Part shown: piece after piece, positions 26,526-36,838 of the stretch
How positions within the stretch are numbered: the stretch's first letter is position 1
Layout of the letters: every line of letters begins with the position of its first letter
Assembly (NCBI RefSeq): GCF_016860605.1
Contig: NZ_BNJR01000012.1
Span: forward strand, 1-64,000
Direction: 5' to 3'
From: Lentilactobacillus fungorum
Lineage (GTDB): Bacteria; Bacillota; Bacilli; Lactobacillales; Lactobacillaceae
Length of the DNA: 64,000 bases
Notes under the pieces: generated by a model
Database searches by the model: none
Told to the model about the DNA's origin: nothing
What the model saw: the letters and a program-made list of their open reading frames with translations, nothing else
Made by a program: the position numbers and the translations under genes

Positions 26526-29364
26526 TTATCTAGTCGTCTTTACAACTGAAACGTACTTGCTGTTAGCGGTAATGTAGCCACCACTTACTTGGTAACGTTT
26601 AGTTCCAAAGTTCTTAGTTGAAGTTGCTCTTGAGTAAGCATATCCCTTAACAGAGATCGTCTTACCCTTCTTGATAGTCTTCTTAGCATGCGTCAGGTTA
26701 GCATCTGAGTAAACCTTGATGGCTTTCTTAGTCTTAACCTTCGTAGCTTGCGCAGCCTTACCGCCGATAATGAGCTTCTTATTAGCCGTAATGTAGCGAC
26801 CATTTGATAACTTGAAGCGAGTGGTTAAGTTGTGCTTCTCAATGCCAGTCACCTTCAAGACAGTTCCTTGCTTGTAGTGCTTTGCCTTGCCAGTCAAGCC
26901 AACCGTCTTGTAGGCGTTGACTCCCTTAGCAGCAATCACTGTGACGGTCTTAGATGCAGGAACGCTGGCATAGTAGACGTTGCTTACAAAGTTGGCATTC
27001 GCAGTAATGTAACCCGTCTTGTTCGTTTCAACATTACGTACCTTGTAACGAGCGACCCCATTTGAAGACTTAGCGGTACCCGTAACCACGAACATTGGTC
27101 GGTTGAGACGAGGCTTCTTAGCAAATGAAGCAACCCGTTCTGACTTCTTGAACGTTGGGTTCTTGTACATGTAGATCTTCTGGGTAGCGTAGACTGCTTT
27201 ACCAATCTGGCTAGTTGATGGTTCTTGTGAAGTTGAAGTAGCACCTGACTGGCTAGTTGATGAAGGCGTGGTTGCGCTTGAACTGGTTGAACTTGAAGTT
27301 GATGAATTGGTATCTGTGCCAGTATTATTGTCGATCGGCGAGCTGATCTTTGGACCATATACAGACATTTCAACTAACCCAGCAGCCCAATCAGCTTCTT
27401 GATGATCCTTTTCTTTGATCGTTTTGTTAACAGAAAGTCGAACGTACCTGGCATTCCCAGTGAGTTTGTGACTCAAAAAGCCGACAAGCGTGTTATTACC
27501 GGTTTCATCAACTTGCTTAACCCAATTCTGGTTGTCATTACTGGTCTCAATAGTATATTGATTATATGTTTCAGAACCATTCGTTAACCTGAAACTAAGG
27601 TCCACCCTGCTCAGCGGTTGTGATTTTTGCAGATCAATTGTATAAGTATACGGCACTTGCTGCGGTTGGAAGTACGTATTGGATGCATCTCCATCAACCG
27701 CATTTTCAACACCGTTTTCCCCCTTTGCTTGTTGCCGGTTTATTCTTCGACAATAAAGGATAATTTGGTACATCCAACTTTCCTGATAGCGTGTCAATCG
27801 ACCAATCTGGTGTATAATCCATTGAAACCTGAGGACTATTGCCTTCTAATCCGCTGATCTTTAGTGGCAACCAAATATACCCTGATTCGCCAATTGTCGA
27901 CGGCAGCCACGAATCACCCATATAAATATAGTTTGTCTGTCCATTTTGATTAACTTTTAAAATGTTCGTGGGCTGACTATGATACGTAGAATTATCGCCT
28001 AAAAGCCCAAACGGCGTATTAATATCTTCACCAGCACTATTTTGAGTTGTCGTTACCTTCCATCCATTAGGATCAGTAATATCCTTTGTGTACGAGTAAC
28101 GTCCCTGATTAGGGCTCCAACCAGATTGTTGAGAAGTCGCAATTACATAGTAATCGCCTGCTTTTACAACCGCTGGTGCTTCCCGGCGGGCATTGGTAAA
28201 CAGTTCGTAAGATTTCATTGCCGTTTTATCAACATCTGTGTAGTCAGCATTCAGCTTATAAATCCGCATCGTTGTCCCACTTTCGGTCGAGATAATATAA
28301 GCATCACTACCATCTTGGAATAGGGTAAAGTCTCGCGACGGTGTCCCCCAGTTATCCGTATCCTTGGTAACATTTTGATAGTCATTTAGCTTTGTGCCGT
28401 CATCATAAAACGCAGTTGTCTGGGTATCAGTTTTGCTATCAGAATTAAGTAATTTGACACCCCAGTTACGATACTTTGAGTCTGTTCCGGCCCCCGGGCG
28501 CCAATGGCCTAGAAAGTGGTATTCCCCACCAGCCTGACTACTAGTTGCCACTGCCACCTGACTGGACGAGTAATTTCCCTGACGTTCCCAGTGAGCCCAC
28601 ACAACAAATTGTTTATTTTTAGCATTGTATAAAATCTTGGGCCGTTCCATGATGACATCAAACAAAGCCGAATTATTGGCATCTGGTTTTAAAATTGTAT
28701 TGACGTATGTCCAGTTTTTTAAATCTTTGGAAGAATAGAGGTTAATCCCATTAAAGAAGGCATTGTTGTGACTTTTATCCTCACCAACCCAATAGTATAT
28801 TGGCTGTCCATTACTAGGGTCGGTTGTCTGAATCACGCCTCCACCGTGTGCTTGAATCGGGGCCCCTTCAGTATCAAGCTGATTTTGATTATTATACCCA
28901 ACAGGCACGGAATCATATCTATTTGCATCATAATTTCTCTTGACCATTTTATCGATGGTGGTATTAATAACTTTTGTTTGTTGGTCAATATCCGTTTGAG
29001 AAAACTTTGTGCTTTTATCTAAGATTTCTCCGTTGCTAATTGCGGTTTTAAGCAACGTCTGACTAATTGTGGCATAGTCGGACAAGTGACCTGTTAAAGC
29101 CTTTGCTGAATTCAATGCTTTTTCCAAGTTTGTCTTATCCACGGTATTAGTCTGCTTACTTGCTGCTTGATTAACCAAATTAGAATCTGTGGTACTTGAC
29201 TGGGAAGATTGGCTCGTTGTAGTTGTCACAGTATTGCTCTGCGAAGCTCCTTGAGTCGCCGCTCTTGGTAATTCAACTGTCATCCACCCAAATGTCAAAA
29301 GTGACAGTAAAAATAGACTCCCTCTTAATACACGTAATAAAGCACGATGTCGATGAGTTAACAT
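26526..29364 (-). pseudogene. Secreted GH43 (exo-galactanase-like) + F5/8C + DUF5776 protein, split by a one-base frameshift
   Basis: The first frame (29364 to 27706; ATG after GAGGAGAT) encodes a signal peptide, a FIVAR-like helical module (about residues 70-140) and a GH43 five-blade domain. That domain carries APIQAHGGGVI, YYWVGEDKSHN and NARREAPAVV, resembling GH43_24 exo-beta-1,3-galactanases. It ends SKGGKRC-stop. The second frame, ending 26526, picks up SKGENGVENAVDGDASNTYF, then an F5/8C (discoidin) carbohydrate-binding domain and DUF5776-type wall-binding repeats. The switch falls at a run of five C at 27719-27723 (GGGGG on the coding strand); four would restore one about 945-residue protein. 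It may be a true pseudogene, a phase-variable tract or a sequencing error. Confidence 0.8.
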
Positions 29365-29448
29365 AATATAATCTCCTCGTATTATTAAAAATGTAATCAA
29401 GTATTGACCGATGATTGTGCTCTCTAAATTACTTATTTACAGACGATA

Positions 29449-30399
29449 TCAATATTCAGAAGGTGCTTTCCGATAATTATTCAGGTGTGTATAGGCATCA
29501 TCTGGTATTTGAATAATCGTGCCATGCTTAAACCCATATGGGAAAGAGAATGCTTGGTCACTCCGCTCAAATTTACCCGCAGCTAGCGAACTGCCAACAA
29601 ACGGCACGTAGCCTTGGCCTTCAGCGCCCGTACCATAAAAGTCCAGAAAAAGGGTCCACTTACCATCCGGCAGCTGAAACGCAGTCGGTGCTTCGTATTT
29701 GCCAGCCGCAATTTGTTTCATACTGTCATCAAATGCGTTCACCCGTGAAAATGGCCCGGTTACGTGATCACTTTGAAGCAATATAATGGTCTCTGGATTC
29801 TTATCACTTTTAACAAACAAATAGAACTGACCGTTCTCTTCATACATTGCAGAATCAATAACGGAACTATCCGGCTTTTGATACAACAGCTGCGCCTCAG
29901 TATATGTTTTGAAATCTTTGGTTCGACTGTAATAAATTGCCTTCGTATCGCCCGATTCTTGCTTTAAAGGTGAAGACCAGTTAACCACGTAATCCTGGTG
30001 CGCTGGATCAAAAATGACATCTGGCGCCCAAAGACAGCCAAACTTTTCCGCACCTGGAATTGAAATCATTTCCTGCTTTGACCAGTGAATCAAATCCTTT
30101 GACCGCCATTGAACTAATTGTTGGCTGCCATTCTTTGAGATTTCAGCCCAAGAGTGATGATATTGATTCAACATGCCATATGCCAGGCTTAGGTCAGTTG
30201 CCAATATGACATATTCACCAGATTGGGTTCGATTAATAGATAGATCCCGCACCCCTTTGTCACCAAAATAGCTCCATAACACCGGTTGGCCATCGTTAAC
30301 CGGTGACCATTTAAAGCCATCTTTACTAATTCCAAAATAGACTTGTTCGCCATCTGGGGTACGTTTTTCTTTAAAATGAACAAATAAATATGCTGCCAT
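29449..30399 (-). CDS. Cytoplasmic GH43 glycosidase
   Basis: 316 residues, no signal peptide, a single five-bladed propeller. Candidate catalytic acids are the Asp of GDKGVRDLSIN (base), CLWAPDVIFD (pKa-modulating Asp) and GKYEAPTAF (acid Glu). GH43 members of this size are alpha-L-arabinofuranosidases, beta-xylosidases or beta-galactosidases. The context favours arabinofuranosidase or galactosidase action on imported arabinogalactan fragments. The start ATG has CGGAG. It lies 19 nt behind the DUF1680 gene, the last member of a four-gene run (36688 to 29449) before the split secreted gene. Confidence 0.87.
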   Translation of the reverse strand: MAAYLFVHFKEKRTPDGEQVYFGISKDGFKWSPVNDGQPVLWSYFGDKGVRDLSINRTQSGEYVILATDLSLAYGMLNQYHHSWAEISKNGSQQLVQWRSKDLIHWSKQEMISIPGAEKFGCLWAPDVIFDPAHQDYVVNWSSPLKQESGDTKAIYYSRTKDFKTYTEAQLLYQKPDSSVIDSAMYEENGQFYLFVKSDKNPETIILLQSDHVTGPFSRVNAFDDSMKQIAAGKYEAPTAFQLPDGKWTLFLDFYGTGAEGQGYVPFVGSSLAAGKFERSDQAFSFPYGFKHGTIIQIPDDAYTHLNNYRKAPSEY

Positions 30400-30418
30400 C
30401 TATGCTTCACTCCGTTTT

Positions 30419-32827
30419 CTATGCTTCTTTATTTTCGAATCGAATGCCATAAAGTCGTGGGCTCATTCCCTTTGTGGCCGTAAAGGTTAATTTGACCTTA
30501 TCTTTTTGCGTTACTTCAGTGGGAATTGGCACCCTCAGTTCATAAAAGCCCCGATCATCAACTGGTTGCGCCTGAGGATGATTGACAATGACCGTTGCCG
30601 AGGCTGGCTGATCATTAAAGGTTAATATCAGTTGACGGCCTTCATCAACTTGCTGGTTTAATGTCAGGACCAGATACATCGATTGATGCGCGTTTCGAAT
30701 ATCAAATTCGTAACTAAATTTACCGCCAGGTTGGGCGACTCGGTAACGTCGATTCCGCGAAGGGCCGACCTCTGACTTCGCTTGTTCAAGGTGATGTTCG
30801 AACTCACCATTATTGTTATCAAAGTTAGTTAATTCAGCCACCGTCCGTTTTCGCAAACTTTCAACCGCAGCAACTTGTTTTGCTCGCATCTTTGCCTCAA
30901 CGGAGCCTTTTTGCTGCCATTGAAAGTAAACCCCATAACGCTGATCATAAACTTGGTAGTATGGCACAAATTTGAGGTTTTCTTCAGTATCCGGTAGCGT
31001 TAAAGTGGTGTTACCGCTAGTATCTTCAAGTTGCTCATCAGCTAACTTGTTTTGCCAATGAGTCCAATCGTCCGCAGTGGTTAACGTCGAATCGGCAGTT
31101 TGATCCTTCGCAGCAATTCTGACTAAGATCCCATCCGGGCGATCAGCTTTTATCCGGTACGTCCCTAACAACCCGGCAAGTACATATGGCCCGTACTTAA
31201 AGGCGATGTAGTGTTCATTATCACTAGCCGGGATCGTTGCTAATTGCATTTTAAACTGCAACGTTATTTTGCTACCTGCCATAACGTTCTTTAGGTACGC
31301 AAAGCCATCAGCATTAGCCTGAACTTGTTGTCCATTAACGGTAATCTTGGTCTGACGACTCCAAGTAGGAATTCGAAGCTTTAATTGGTCGATCTGGCCA
31401 ACCGACTTATTTGGAGAAATTGGATTCAGCACGACCTTAATGTGGTTGCGTAACTGATTCGTCGTCAAATCAAGCTTTAGATTCTGTTCAGGCAGCGCCA
31501 ATTGATTAGCGAAGTATAAGCTAATCACTAGTGAATGGGCGTCACCATAGTACAAACTATCAGATAATTTCGTGTGATTCTCGATGCCCGTGCCGGTGCA
31601 GCACCAAAAATCATCGTATGGCCGATTAAAGACCTTGTTATACCCAGCTGCCATCGGTTGAAAATAAGTTGTCATTCCCGTTGCTAAGTTTTGTGACCCT
31701 AGTATCGCATTGACAAACGTCCGTTCATAATAATCCAGATAGCCTTGCTTGCCAGTGGTTCTAAATAGTTCTCGAGCAAGCTTCAACATATTGTATGAAT
31801 TACAAGTTTCACAGGTTTTACCCCCATCCGCTAATTCAGCGTCATGGTACTGACTATCAGGATCATGAAAATGCTCTGACTGGCTATTGCCGCCAATCAC
31901 ATAACTATGATGTTTCGTAACGATTTCAAAGAAGTTAGCGGCTGCTTTCAAATACATCGGCAGGGCATTGATTGCTTCTTTTGATAAAAATTGATCGGCA
32001 TCAGGATTATTACTAAATAATTGATATCGCCGTAAAGCCCCAATTAACTTGGGAATCGTGGTGTTCGCGTGTAGTCCCGGGAGAACATCTTGATTTTCTG
32101 CAAGCTGTTCAAACAGGGTGACTTCGTCAAAATAAGTGGCTGCCTTTAAATGATGCGGGTTGTGCGTCAGGCTAAATAGTTCATATAACGCATCGTTCAT
32201 GCCACCATATTCCGTTTTGAGCATCTGCTGCGGGTCTGTCAATTTCATCATCCGATTGTAAACGTAGTCGCCAAACTTGGCAGCCACTCGTTGGGCTCGT
32301 GCTGCCAACTCTCGATCATACCAAGCGGTTATTGCCGCGATCTTCAATAATCCAGCCAAAATTTTGTGTAAGTTATACCAGGGCACAATGACATTATCTT
32401 TCTCGGCAGCTGGAACCGGATCCCCTTGGACTTCATCCAGCGCAACTTCCCTAAACGCAGAAATGTAGCCGGCACTTTGCGGATGCTTCTTGGCATATGC
32501 TGTTTGGACTTTTTCAAGGCCAGAAACACACTCTAAAAGCAATTGATGGATTTGGCTTCTTTGTTGTTCATCATTTACAGTCGATAAGCCTTGAGCTAGT
32601 GCCGACAGATAATGGCCAAAAAAGTGGCCACGGAAGTTGACATCATCGCTTCGTTCCCAGCCGCCATACCCTTCTTGGGTCGTCGGTTTAAGGCCAGCCA
32701 CCTTATAGAACTCAAATAAGAACCGTTCCGGATCTAAAGTCAATAAGTACCTAACGGTGTTATCACGTCGTTTAATTAAATCGCCGTCATCAATTGTGAT
32801 CTGATTAAAATTAACATTCTTAATCAT
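30419..32827 (-). CDS. DUF1680-family beta-L-arabinofuranosidase (GH127/GH146 type)
   Basis: 802 residues from ATG at 32827 (AGAGGAGG upstream). The zinc-Cys centre appears as GGKTCETCNSYNML (Glu and Cys) and FWCCTGTGIEN (Cys pair). FRGHFFGHYLSALAQ and VPWYNLHKILAGL are further family hallmarks. It is longer than the copy at 14469 and has an extra C-terminal beta domain (about 660-800), as in GH146-like members; GH127 versus GH146 is not settled here. It is cytoplasmic and removes beta-L-arabinofuranose from oligosaccharides. It sits 19 nt behind a GH51 gene, so beta- and alpha-linked arabinose would be removed together. Confidence 0.88.
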   Translation of the reverse strand: MIKNVNFNQITIDDGDLIKRRDNTVRYLLTLDPERFLFEFYKVAGLKPTTQEGYGGWERSDDVNFRGHFFGHYLSALAQGLSTVNDEQQRSQIHQLLLECVSGLEKVQTAYAKKHPQSAGYISAFREVALDEVQGDPVPAAEKDNVIVPWYNLHKILAGLLKIAAITAWYDRELAARAQRVAAKFGDYVYNRMMKLTDPQQMLKTEYGGMNDALYELFSLTHNPHHLKAATYFDEVTLFEQLAENQDVLPGLHANTTIPKLIGALRRYQLFSNNPDADQFLSKEAINALPMYLKAAANFFEIVTKHHSYVIGGNSQSEHFHDPDSQYHDAELADGGKTCETCNSYNMLKLARELFRTTGKQGYLDYYERTFVNAILGSQNLATGMTTYFQPMAAGYNKVFNRPYDDFWCCTGTGIENHTKLSDSLYYGDAHSLVISLYFANQLALPEQNLKLDLTTNQLRNHIKVVLNPISPNKSVGQIDQLKLRIPTWSRQTKITVNGQQVQANADGFAYLKNVMAGSKITLQFKMQLATIPASDNEHYIAFKYGPYVLAGLLGTYRIKADRPDGILVRIAAKDQTADSTLTTADDWTHWQNKLADEQLEDTSGNTTLTLPDTEENLKFVPYYQVYDQRYGVYFQWQQKGSVEAKMRAKQVAAVESLRKRTVAELTNFDNNNGEFEHHLEQAKSEVGPSRNRRYRVAQPGGKFSYEFDIRNAHQSMYLVLTLNQQVDEGRQLILTFNDQPASATVIVNHPQAQPVDDRGFYELRVPIPTEVTQKDKVKLTFTATKGMSPRLYGIRFENKEA

Positions 32828-32846
32828 CGAAAGCCTCCTCTTTTGC

Positions 32847-34340
32847 CTACCTTGCCTCAATTCGGATAACATTCCACGACCGTCCTGACAACGTTGCATT
32901 GATCCCGGCTTCCGTTACATTAATAGTCTTTAAGTCAGTCAATTTCATGGATTGGTTCTCATTGGTTTGTTTAATATCATATCCTGCAAACTGCGTCGCC
33001 ATTTTTAGCTTCCCTAGCTTAAATTCTTTGACCTCAACAGAAAAGTCAACTGGATTTTTTGACTTATTAACCACAAAGATAACCATTTCGTGGGCATCTG
33101 GGTTATAAACTGCGATTGAGTCCGTATAAGAAACATCCCCATTCTTACTTGGATAACTCGCCACTTCAGTTTCAGGGGTTAACGCAATTCCTTTGCCATA
33201 ATGCGCAACTTGCATAAACGGAAAGTATATTGACTGATACCACAATGATGGGGTTCCAGTTGTATTCGTCATAATTGGGGCAATTACGTTTACCAGCTGG
33301 GCTAAGCAACCAATCTTCACCCGGTCAGCATGTTTCATTAGGGTAATCGCTAGGCTACCAATCAACAAGGCATCTTCAAAATTATAATGGTCTTCTAATA
33401 AATGTGGCGCATATTGCCAATTTTTCTGCTTCTTATCAGCTTCACTGGAATGATACCAAACATTCCATTCATCAAATGCAATGTTAAGTGTCTTGTTACT
33501 CCGTTTTCGAGCCTTTGCCGAGTCACAAATCGCAATTTCATCGGTGATGAAGTGCTCCAGCTTCACAGAACTCCCCAGAAATTCAGCAAAATCATTATCT
33601 GAATTTCCAAAATATTGATGAATAGACAAATAATCAACATCGTCATAGCAGGCGTCAAGGACGGTATTTTCCCATTTCCCAAACGTATCTTTAGAATACA
33701 TTGAGCTGCCACAAGCCACTAATTCGGCATCCGGATCAAGAGTATGAATAACTTTTGCGGTCTCATGTGCCAGTCGTCCGTACTCGTATGCCGTTTTATG
33801 ACCAATTTGCCAATCGCCATCCACTTCGTTGCCCAATGCCCAAAGTTTGACGTTAAACGGCTTATCAGCACCATTTTGTTTTCTCAAATCAGTTAATGCA
33901 GTTTGATATGGAAAATTACAGTACTCTACTAATCTTCTAGCTTCATCGATACCGCGCGTCCCAAGGTTAATTGCCAGATAAGGTTGCGTTCCCACTTTTA
34001 CACACCATTTCATAAACTCATGAAGCCCAAATTGGTTGTTATCTAAGCTTTTCCAAGCGAGTTCCGCACGAACGGGACGAGCTTGCTTAGGACCAATCCC
34101 ATCTTCCCAGTTGTAGCCAGAAACATAATTCCCTCCTGGAAACCGAACGAGCGGGACGCCCAGCTGTTTGACAGCCTTGATAACATCAGTACGAAAGCCA
34201 TCACTGTCCGCAGTTGGGTGATTCGGTTGATAAAGGCCCTCGTACACGGCACGACCCCCTTGCTCAACAAAGGACCCCCAAAGTCTTGGATCGATTGGGG
34301 CAATTTGTAACGCTTTACTAATCTTCAATTTTGATTTCAT
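32847..34340 (-). CDS. abfA: GH51 alpha-L-arabinofuranosidase
   Basis: 497 residues. The acid/base motif is ALGNEVDGDWQIG and the nucleophile motif IAFDEWNVWYH. RFPGGNYVSGYNWEDGIGP is the conserved substrate-side segment. The (beta/alpha)8 barrel plus C-terminal beta domain matches AbfA-type enzymes, which release terminal alpha-L-Araf from arabinan and arabinoxylan oligomers. It is cytoplasmic. The start ATG has AAAGGAG. It lies 38 nt behind the larger GH51. It is one of three divergent GH51 proteins here, suggesting different linkage preferences. Confidence 0.93.
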   Translation of the reverse strand: MKSKLKISKALQIAPIDPRLWGSFVEQGGRAVYEGLYQPNHPTADSDGFRTDVIKAVKQLGVPLVRFPGGNYVSGYNWEDGIGPKQARPVRAELAWKSLDNNQFGLHEFMKWCVKVGTQPYLAINLGTRGIDEARRLVEYCNFPYQTALTDLRKQNGADKPFNVKLWALGNEVDGDWQIGHKTAYEYGRLAHETAKVIHTLDPDAELVACGSSMYSKDTFGKWENTVLDACYDDVDYLSIHQYFGNSDNDFAEFLGSSVKLEHFITDEIAICDSAKARKRSNKTLNIAFDEWNVWYHSSEADKKQKNWQYAPHLLEDHYNFEDALLIGSLAITLMKHADRVKIGCLAQLVNVIAPIMTNTTGTPSLWYQSIYFPFMQVAHYGKGIALTPETEVASYPSKNGDVSYTDSIAVYNPDAHEMVIFVVNKSKNPVDFSVEVKEFKLGKLKMATQFAGYDIKQTNENQSMKLTDLKTINVTEAGINATLSGRSWNVIRIEAR

Positions 34341-34378
34341 TAACCGTCTTGCTCCTTTGAACTTTCAACAATCTGTGA

Positions 34379-36688
34379 TTATTTAAATGATCGCGAGCTT
34401 AACACATTGACTGAATAGGCTGGTACTGTCAGGGTTGCGCCCTGAAATGGTTGGCTTACTTGCTTGATTTGGTTACTTTCTCCCAAGTGATTTTCGGCTT
34501 TAGGATCACCTTGAAGCCGATTAATCGATCCGCCGGCAAACAAGTCATGGTCAACCTCAAGTTTGAGGTCATGATCGCCTACATTAACAACTTTCAAGAA
34601 ATACCGGCCACTCTTTTTGTCATACGTAACATTGGTATAGATCGATTGGACCATAAGTGGCGTAATCTCCACCTCGTTCATCGGTACATTATCAATCCAA
34701 ACTTTGATGTGCCGATTATTAACTTCAATTTGGCAATGATAGGTTTGATTTTGCTCTACATGCCAATTAAATTGATTCCAATCACTATCCTTACCCTTGT
34801 AAACTTGTTTGATGATTGAATCCGCATTGGCCCAGCCACCAAGTATCCACATCATTTCATTGCCGTCACTCTGATGACCAAAGAATAAATGGCCACCCTT
34901 ATCAGGCCGCCCGCCAGTCTTTGTTAAATCAAAGCTGATCGTATAACTTTGGCTGACCATTTTGTTAAGGGAGATTCGCTTACGGCCGGTTAAATGTTGG
35001 TCTGCCAACCGTTGTGGTTGCTGATTCCCATCTTGGTAAACAATATTAGTGACTGCAATGTCCGCTTGGTCAGCTTCAAACCCAAATTGACCATTAAGTG
35101 GTTTATCATCAATCATCTTCGCTTCAGGTGTACCCGTTAACTTGTAATCAACGTTCTCAGTCCCTTGATAGTGCATGAAGAGCTTTTGGACATAATAATT
35201 CACACTTGGGGTCACCTGTTTTTCGTCAAAGAAAATTAAATCCGGCTTCCAATTAGCGTACTTAACGTTACAGAAAAGCGGTGCGTAACATGCCAGCCCT
35301 ACCTTATCTGCATTTCGTTCCAGTCCAAGCATATAACTGGCTTCCACCACTGCGTTGTACCATTTATTGTCTTTTGAGGCATACTCCCCCAAAAAGACTT
35401 GAGGCCCCTTTTTCGGGTAAGCATCGTAACGATGTTGGTTGGCCAAGAACCAGTTGGGCGCTTCATAGTAATGCTCATCAACTAAATCGGAGCCGTATTT
35501 CTTTGCCGATTCCCAACCAAGTTCAAACTCACCGCCACCAGCAAACGGTCCCGAACTATTGATCAGTTTGATGCTTGGGTATTTCGCCCTAATTGCCTTG
35601 TGAAAGTATGGATAACGTTCGCGGAAGCCTTCGCCAACTTCCTCATTTCCAATGGCCAAGTATTCAAGATGAAACGGTTTTGGATGACCCAGATCAGCTC
35701 GAACCTTGCCCCATTTCGTGGTTGGCGCGCCATTGGCAAATTCAATCAAATCAAGGGCATCATCGACCCATTCATCTAAATGGTCCAAGGGAGCTTTGCG
35801 CTGATGATGAGGGTCATATCCAGCAGCCATAACTGGCAGTGGTTTAGCACCAATATCTTCACAAAGCTGAAAATACTCGTAGAATCCTAACCCCAGCGTT
35901 TGGTTGTATCCCCAATTATTTCGACGAGCCGGTCGTTGTTCAACCGGGCCAATGGTATTTTTCCAGCGATACAGTGAATCTCTCGCGTCAATGTTTAGTG
36001 TCCCATCGTGAACCAAGCAGCCGCCTGGAAAGCGCATGAACTTGGGGTGGAGGGCCTTCAGTGCTTCTGCTAGGTCCTTTCTGACCCCATTTGCCCGCTG
36101 CTTAAATGTTTCAACCGGAAATAGCGATACCATGTCCACCAAAACATGACAATGGGGTGGAAATTCGATTTTAATCATGCCATCATCAGTCGTACTTGTC
36201 GGTTCCATTGAAAAGGTATATTTTAACCACTGTTTACTTTCGATCAAGATTTCTTGAGGTGCAACAATTTGCTTATTTTTCGAATTCAAAATAGCGATCT
36301 TTAACTTGAGGTGATTATCAAGGGGCTTGGCAAACAGTGAAAATCGATACTGCTTGCCCTTCTCGAGAAAAAGGCCATCATTAAAACCGGCATTCATTAG
36401 AACGGCCGCATCTTCATTGGTCTTAACATCCAGATAATGTCGATTTTTAGTGTTCAGCGGGTCATCTTCTCCAATATGAAACGCCTGCGAATTTTCAAAC
36501 GACCAGCCAAACGTCGCGTTGTAAGTCGCATTATCAACTTTGCAAAACTCAAATGAGCGGTTCTGTATCATTTCAGGGTATAGCCCACCGTCAGCAGCAT
36601 GATTTAAATCTTCAAAAAAGATCCCATATAAATCTCCCAGTGCTGCCAAATGACGGCTCGTATCAATTTTTAGCTTCGGATTATTCAA
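34379..36688 (-). CDS. Large GH51 alpha-L-arabinofuranosidase with extra beta domains
   Basis: 769 residues. LYGIFFEDLNHAADGGLYPE opens the protein, then a carbohydrate-binding-like beta insert (about 60-200). The barrel follows, with LAIGNEEVGEGFRERY (acid/base) and QVFLGEYASKD (nucleophile). A further beta domain (about 560-700) lies between barrel and C-terminus. This architecture resembles the longer GH51 group (plant- and Bacteroides/Bifidobacterium-type) rather than short AbfA. No ATG is near the start; TTG at 36688 has a perfect AAGGAGG site. It is cytoplasmic and heads the operon running to 29449. Confidence 0.9.
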   Translation of the reverse strand: MNNPKLKIDTSRHLAALGDLYGIFFEDLNHAADGGLYPEMIQNRSFEFCKVDNATYNATFGWSFENSQAFHIGEDDPLNTKNRHYLDVKTNEDAAVLMNAGFNDGLFLEKGKQYRFSLFAKPLDNHLKLKIAILNSKNKQIVAPQEILIESKQWLKYTFSMEPTSTTDDGMIKIEFPPHCHVLVDMVSLFPVETFKQRANGVRKDLAEALKALHPKFMRFPGGCLVHDGTLNIDARDSLYRWKNTIGPVEQRPARRNNWGYNQTLGLGFYEYFQLCEDIGAKPLPVMAAGYDPHHQRKAPLDHLDEWVDDALDLIEFANGAPTTKWGKVRADLGHPKPFHLEYLAIGNEEVGEGFRERYPYFHKAIRAKYPSIKLINSSGPFAGGGEFELGWESAKKYGSDLVDEHYYEAPNWFLANQHRYDAYPKKGPQVFLGEYASKDNKWYNAVVEASYMLGLERNADKVGLACYAPLFCNVKYANWKPDLIFFDEKQVTPSVNYYVQKLFMHYQGTENVDYKLTGTPEAKMIDDKPLNGQFGFEADQADIAVTNIVYQDGNQQPQRLADQHLTGRKRISLNKMVSQSYTISFDLTKTGGRPDKGGHLFFGHQSDGNEMMWILGGWANADSIIKQVYKGKDSDWNQFNWHVEQNQTYHCQIEVNNRHIKVWIDNVPMNEVEITPLMVQSIYTNVTYDKKSGRYFLKVVNVGDHDLKLEVDHDLFAGGSINRLQGDPKAENHLGESNQIKQVSQPFQGATLTVPAYSVNVLSSRSFK

Positions 36689-36838
36689 TTTTCGGCCTCC
36701 TTGTCTGATTAAAAATAGATTGCCTAAAAATAAAAACTAGAACCCGCCTTAATTCCCCTATTCTAATAACGTCAATGAACTACTCGCAGTTCATCTCTTA
36801 GATTGGATAATTTTAAGGAAGGTCCTAGAAGATAATAT

